From assembly GCA_017457295.1 (NCBI GenBank), contig JAFTHS010000004.1, positions 1 to 64,000 on the forward strand: 64,000 nucleotides of DNA. Direction: 5' to 3'. Each line of letters starts with the position of its first letter. Positions within the stretch are counted from its first letter, which is position 1. This document shows positions 61,519 to 64,000 of this stretch, piece after piece. The notes below the pieces were generated by a model that did not search any database, was not told the origin of the DNA, and worked only from the letters and a program-made list of their open reading frames with translations. The position numbers were made by a program, and so were the translations under genes. This DNA is from Paludibacteraceae bacterium. GTDB lineage: Bacteria; Bacteroidota; Bacteroidia; Bacteroidales; Paludibacteraceae.

Positions 61519-61797
61519 CTACACGAGCACGCTCGTAGTTCCATTCAGTGCTTGGTTGACAAGCTCCTCTTGGCAAGCTCGCTTAATGTCCTCTAGGTTT
61601 CGGATTATGCAAACACGCTCCGCGATTTGCTCGTCGCAGCGTTCGATAACCTGCTGGAGGTTGGATTTCGTTGAAAACCAACTGCCAGCGCCTAGATACT
61701 TGCAGCAAGTTTCACGGTTACGAACTAAGTTAATCAATGCTACCTTAGAAGACTTTTGGCTCTTCAAACCCATCAAATTAAGTTTGTCTTTCAACAT
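61519..61797 (-). CDS. Small basic protein of unknown function in the accessory region
   Basis: 92-aa protein, Lys/Arg-rich at the N-terminus (LKDKLNLMGLKSQKSSK) and helical later (NLQQVIERCDEQIAER). Four cysteines are present but do not form a clear metal motif. No known domain is recognised. Support for it being real comes from its own consensus promoter (61972-62002) and an intrinsic terminator directly after the stop codon. It is divergent from the VirE_N-like gene, a layout typical of Bacteroidales mobile-element cargo. Confidence 0.7.
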   Translation of the reverse strand: MLKDKLNLMGLKSQKSSKVALINLVRNRETCCKYLGAGSWFSTKSNLQQVIERCDEQIAERVCIIRNLEDIKRACQEELVNQALNGTTSVLV

Positions 61798-61971
61798 ATT
61801 TGTGATACATTTATAAGTTAATAATTTCTACCGAGTGGATTTCAGTTCACTCTTCATTGTTTCAGCAACGATGCTTGCTAAGGTTTCCCAATCGCTGCCC
61901 AGTATTGTACAAAGGCGCTTTCAAGGCGTGATAGAACATTAACTTACAGAAAAACCAAATCTGACACCGCA

Positions 61972-62002
61972 AAATTACTACATTTTTCTCATTCCACCAA
62001 AT
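61972..62002 (-). promoter_or_regulatory. Promoter of the 92-aa gene
   Basis: Minus strand: TTG (62002-62000), 20-nt spacer, TAATTTTG (61979-61972). The predicted leader to 61797 is about 170 nt and contains no ORF I can support. Confidence 0.75.
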
Positions 62003-62050
62003 TTACCGCGCGTTTATTTCATTTTTTTTGCATTTTCCACCTAAAACCCC

Positions 62051-62106
62051 TTAATTCCTTAATTCGTTAACTCCTTAACTCGTTAATTCACTAACTCGCT
62101 AATTCG
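62051..62106. repeat. 8-bp tandem array, seven copies (TTAATTCG-like)
   Basis: TTAATTCC, TTAATTCG, TTAACTCC, TTAACTCG, TTAATTCA, CTAACTCG, CTAATTCG at exact 8-bp steps from 62051. It is in the divergent region between the 92-aa gene and the VirE_N-like gene. Confidence 0.93.
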
Positions 62107-62144
62107 ATTTTTTTATTTTTCCTTTTAAACAATAATTACCATGT

Positions 62145-62172
62145 AATTCAAAATTCATAATTCATAATTCTT
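62145..62172. repeat. 7-bp tandem array, four copies (AATTCAT)
   Basis: AATTCAA, AATTCAT, AATTCAT, AATTCTT from 62145. It is 38 bp beyond the 8-bp array. Similar AATTCAT arrays are common in spacers of this phylum. Confidence 0.85.
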
Positions 62173-62182
62173 GAATTACTTA

Positions 62183-62272
62183 CACTTTCACTTACACCCT
62201 ATTCTTTAGTTACCTTTAAGTATAGGATAAGCATACCATAATTTTACTACTTCTTAGGTGTAAGTGTTAGTG
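62183..62272. repeat. Inverted repeat with 16-bp arms upstream of the VirE_N-like gene
   Basis: CACTTTCACTTACACC (62183-62198) is complementary at 14 of 16 positions to GGTGTAAGTGTTAGTG (62257-62272), with 58 nt between. It may be a regulatory cruciform, an origin-like element or a pair of protein-binding sites; sequence alone does not decide. Confidence 0.65.
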
Positions 62273-62293
62273 AAAATTTTTCATCATGGGCAA

Positions 62294-62354
62294 CCAGAGC
62301 CCGTTTTCTGGCACTTTTTTATTCTGCCCTCGCGCAGTCTCGCGAGATTTTTTT
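62294..62354 (+). promoter_or_regulatory. Two consecutive terminator-like hairpins before the VirE_N-like gene
   Basis: First: CCAGA (62294-62298)/TCTGG (62307-62311) followed by T6 at 62315-62320. Second: CTCGCG (62329-62334)/CGCGAG (62341-62346) followed by T7 at 62348-62354, which touches the ATG at 62355. They could attenuate transcription or insulate the element from readthrough. If translation instead starts at the in-frame ATG at 62286, both lie inside the coding sequence. Confidence 0.55.
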
Positions 62355-64000
62355 ATGACAAATTACAATTTTACCAAGTTCTGCATTTGCAAGAACTTCC
62401 AAAATCCCGTTCCAACCAAGTGGAGCGATGTCAAAGCGCTTATGAATTCAGCGCAAGTCAAGAACACCTGTAAGCAGATTGCTGCACTCGACCCCATGGC
62501 AGAGGACTACGCCAAGGCCAAGCAGGCGCTCAAGGAGCGGCTGCCTCAACTCACAGTCCACGCCTGTCTCTTCGACAGCGATACCCAGCGAACCAATGAG
62601 TTTGCTCATTGGAATGGGCTCGTCTGCCTCGACTACGACCACCTCACGCCTGAGGAGATCGAAGCCCTTCGAACTACCGAACCGCCATGCCCTGGCATTA
62701 TTTTCGCCAGCAGAAGTTGTTCTGGTCAAGGAGTCTTCTTTATTGTCGAAGTACCCAACTGCGACCCCAAGGCCATGCGCTCCATGCTCCATGAGGTACA
62801 CGATGCGTACACGCATGCACTCAAGGTCAACCACGGACTTGACATTTCCCACAAAATCGACATCCGTTTAGACCTCGCACGATGCAGATACCTACCACCT
62901 GCCGACTATATCTGGTGGGATATGGTGACGGATTTTGAGACCCTCCAACAGCAGCAGCAACCCTATCGCAACATGTACGGAGACATCATTGACACTTGCG
63001 CTGCCTTCGATACCGATATTCCCGAGGGCTCTACGGCCACCAACACATACACCTCATACGCGGCTAAAGTCAAAAAATCCACTTCCAACCAGCACGTAAT
63101 GCTCAAGTATTTGCCTGACCTCGGGCTTTCCGAGGACGAACGAAAGAAAATCATCGCTTGGACTGACCAAAAGGTCACCACCAAAACGCAAACCGAGACT
63201 TCTGTCAATTTATATAAACAGCCCATTGATGCAGAAGCACTGCCTCTGCCGTTCAAGAACCTACCCAAACTCATGCAGCAACTCATCAAACCCCTGCCTA
63301 TTGTCTGGCAACGTTCGGCGGCTATATGCCTCTTACCAGCTCTTTCGGCAGCAGCAGGCACGCTCTCGCAGCAGAATGGCAAACCCCTCGTCTTCCAAGT
63401 CGCGCTCTGGGGAGAACCACAATCGGGCAAAACGGAATTTTCTGCCAAACCCGCTACCCTTGTGCAGAAGTATATCAGCCGTGACGATAATACCTTCCGT
63501 CGCGCTATTAATAAGCGAACCGCTTTGGATGACATTGACCCTACACTCCAATGTCCTAAGGTTTTGCCTTTCGTCAATTCATCCACTACCCAGGTCATGA
63601 AGTACCTTAGATATGCCAACCAACAAACCGTCATGGCATACGAGGGAGACCTTTCCTCATCATTGGCGGGTAAGGATTGTGCCTTTCTCAATCTCAAATC
63701 CCTACTCAGATGTGGATTTGATGGAGAACCTGTCATCATGGATTACAAGGACAAGGAGTCCTTTCAGGGTTCTGTAGAACCTCGCCTATCGGGACTGGTT
63801 GTTGGTACACCTGCTACCATTTTCAACTACTTCAATGCCCAATCTACTGCCGAGGGTAATGCACGAAGAGTTATCTTCGTCGAACACGAAAATATTCTCA
63901 AGAACATCACCACCAAACCTTTTACACAGGACGAGATCACTTTCATACATGCGGAGTTGGACTATCTCCAATCACTGCCAATACAGACTGTCTATAACGC
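62355..64000 (+). CDS. VirE_N/BT4734-like protein with P-loop (DUF3987-like), partial at window edge
   Basis: The frame is open for 548 codons from 62355 to the window end without a stop, so the 3' end is missing. The N-terminus (MTNYNFTKFCICKNF) leads into a BT4734/VirE_N-like domain (~40-200) with LVCLDYDHLTPEE, IIFASRSCSGQGVFFIVEV and a KIDIRLDLARCRYLP stretch. A helicase/primase-like domain follows, with Walker A GEPQSGKTEF at about 353. Such proteins are typical of Bacteroidales integrative elements and may act in replication or DNA handling. An in-frame ATG at 62286 would add 23 residues. Codon use is more GC-rich than the AT-rich spacers around it. Confidence 0.8.
   Translation, partial: MTNYNFTKFCICKNFQNPVPTKWSDVKALMNSAQVKNTCKQIAALDPMAEDYAKAKQALKERLPQLTVHACLFDSDTQRTNEFAHWNGLVCLDYDHLTPEEIEALRTTEPPCPGIIFASRSCSGQGVFFIVEVPNCDPKAMRSMLHEVHDAYTHALKVNHGLDISHKIDIRLDLARCRYLPPADYIWWDMVTDFETLQQQQQPYRNMYGDIIDTCAAFDTDIPEGSTATNTYTSYAAKVKKSTSNQHVMLKYLPDLGLSEDERKKIIAWTDQKVTTKTQTETSVNLYKQPIDAEALPLPFKNLPKLMQQLIKPLPIVWQRSAAICLLPALSAAAGTLSQQNGKPLVFQVALWGEPQSGKTEFSAKPATLVQKYISRDDNTFRRAINKRTALDDIDPTLQCPKVLPFVNSSTTQVMKYLRYANQQTVMAYEGDLSSSLAGKDCAFLNLKSLLRCGFDGEPVIMDYKDKESFQGSVEPRLSGLVVGTPATIFNYFNAQSTAEGNARRVIFVEHENILKNITTKPFTQDEITFIHAELDYLQSLPIQTVYN

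Noticed and set aside
62963..63739. 258-codon minus-strand open frame near the right edge, and 62448-62852
   Set aside because: Both are antisense to the VirE_N-like gene, whose plus-strand frame stays open to the window end and carries domain motifs.

Overview
The window reads as a chromosomal segment of an AT-rich member of the Bacteroidota, most likely order Bacteroidales. Three things point there. (1) Sixteen promoters match the Bacteroides-type pattern TTG-N20-TAnnTTTG, and starts lack a Shine-Dalgarno sequence. (2) Several families are typical of the group: a MurF-Alr fusion, DUF4831, PorD-like DUF4835, DUF3109, a PspC/PadR/GIN-domain operon and a VirE_N/BT4734-like protein. (3) Secreted proteins carry type IX secretion (T9SS) C-terminal tails. 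No rRNA, CRISPR array or complete insertion sequence is visible.

Layout. 1-360: a promoter, a tRNA-like 3' end and a terminator. 377-3179 (minus): envelope operon of MBL-fold hydrolase, GT2 and M23 lipoprotein. 3439-9502 (minus): two multidomain secreted proteins flanking a hipBA-type toxin-antitoxin pair. 9571-10704: DUF1016/YhcG-like nuclease with palindromic coding repeats. 10934-19979 (minus): housekeeping run of gyrA, TPR protein, ruvX, def, mntP, DUF3109, cinA and a YidE-like transporter. 20310-23981: TetR, SDR, aldehyde dehydrogenase and phosphopantetheinyl transferase. 24035-26932: Ca2+-type P-ATPase. 27095-35663 (minus): dxs-trkA-trkH-SGNH-MBOAT-coaE. 36150-38627 (plus): PepSY-like lipoprotein, then PspC, PadR and a GIN-domain membrane protein. 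38768-42861 (minus): aminotransferase and a T9SS-exported GH13 amylase. 43004-46105 (plus): mnmA, aldo/keto reductase, BASS-type transporter. 46132-47988 (minus): a shortened MurF-Alr fusion. 48191-61325 (plus): a long collinear run of hemerythrin-LuxR regulator, tilS, aroE, DUF4831, porD-like, recN, rarA, a small unknown, hemW-like, PBP1A and a TPR protein. 61519-64000: accessory region with a 92-residue unknown and a VirE_N/DUF3987-like protein that runs off the window.

Working together. Cell-envelope and export functions recur: M23 peptidase, MurF-Alr, PBP1A, O-acylation (MBOAT + SGNH), and PorD with its likely clients, the amylase and the two multidomain proteins. Translation and tRNA functions (def, mnmA, tilS), DNA topology and repair (gyrA, ruvX, recN, rarA) and isoprenoid/CoA synthesis (dxs, coaE) fill the rest.

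Most unusual content. (a) At least seven intergenic spacers carry tandem arrays with an 11-bp period but unrelated unit sequences, alongside 7-bp and 8-bp arrays, some of which lie inside genes. (b) Three 36-bp in-frame repeats in the YhcG-like gene form hairpins whose stems differ by compensatory base-pair changes. (c) The MurF-Alr fusion has lost about 200 residues from its MurF half while staying in frame. (d) Tandem terminator-like hairpins precede the mobile-element gene at the right edge. No complete, obviously new multi-gene defence or biosynthetic system is evident; the repeat biology is the strongest lead.
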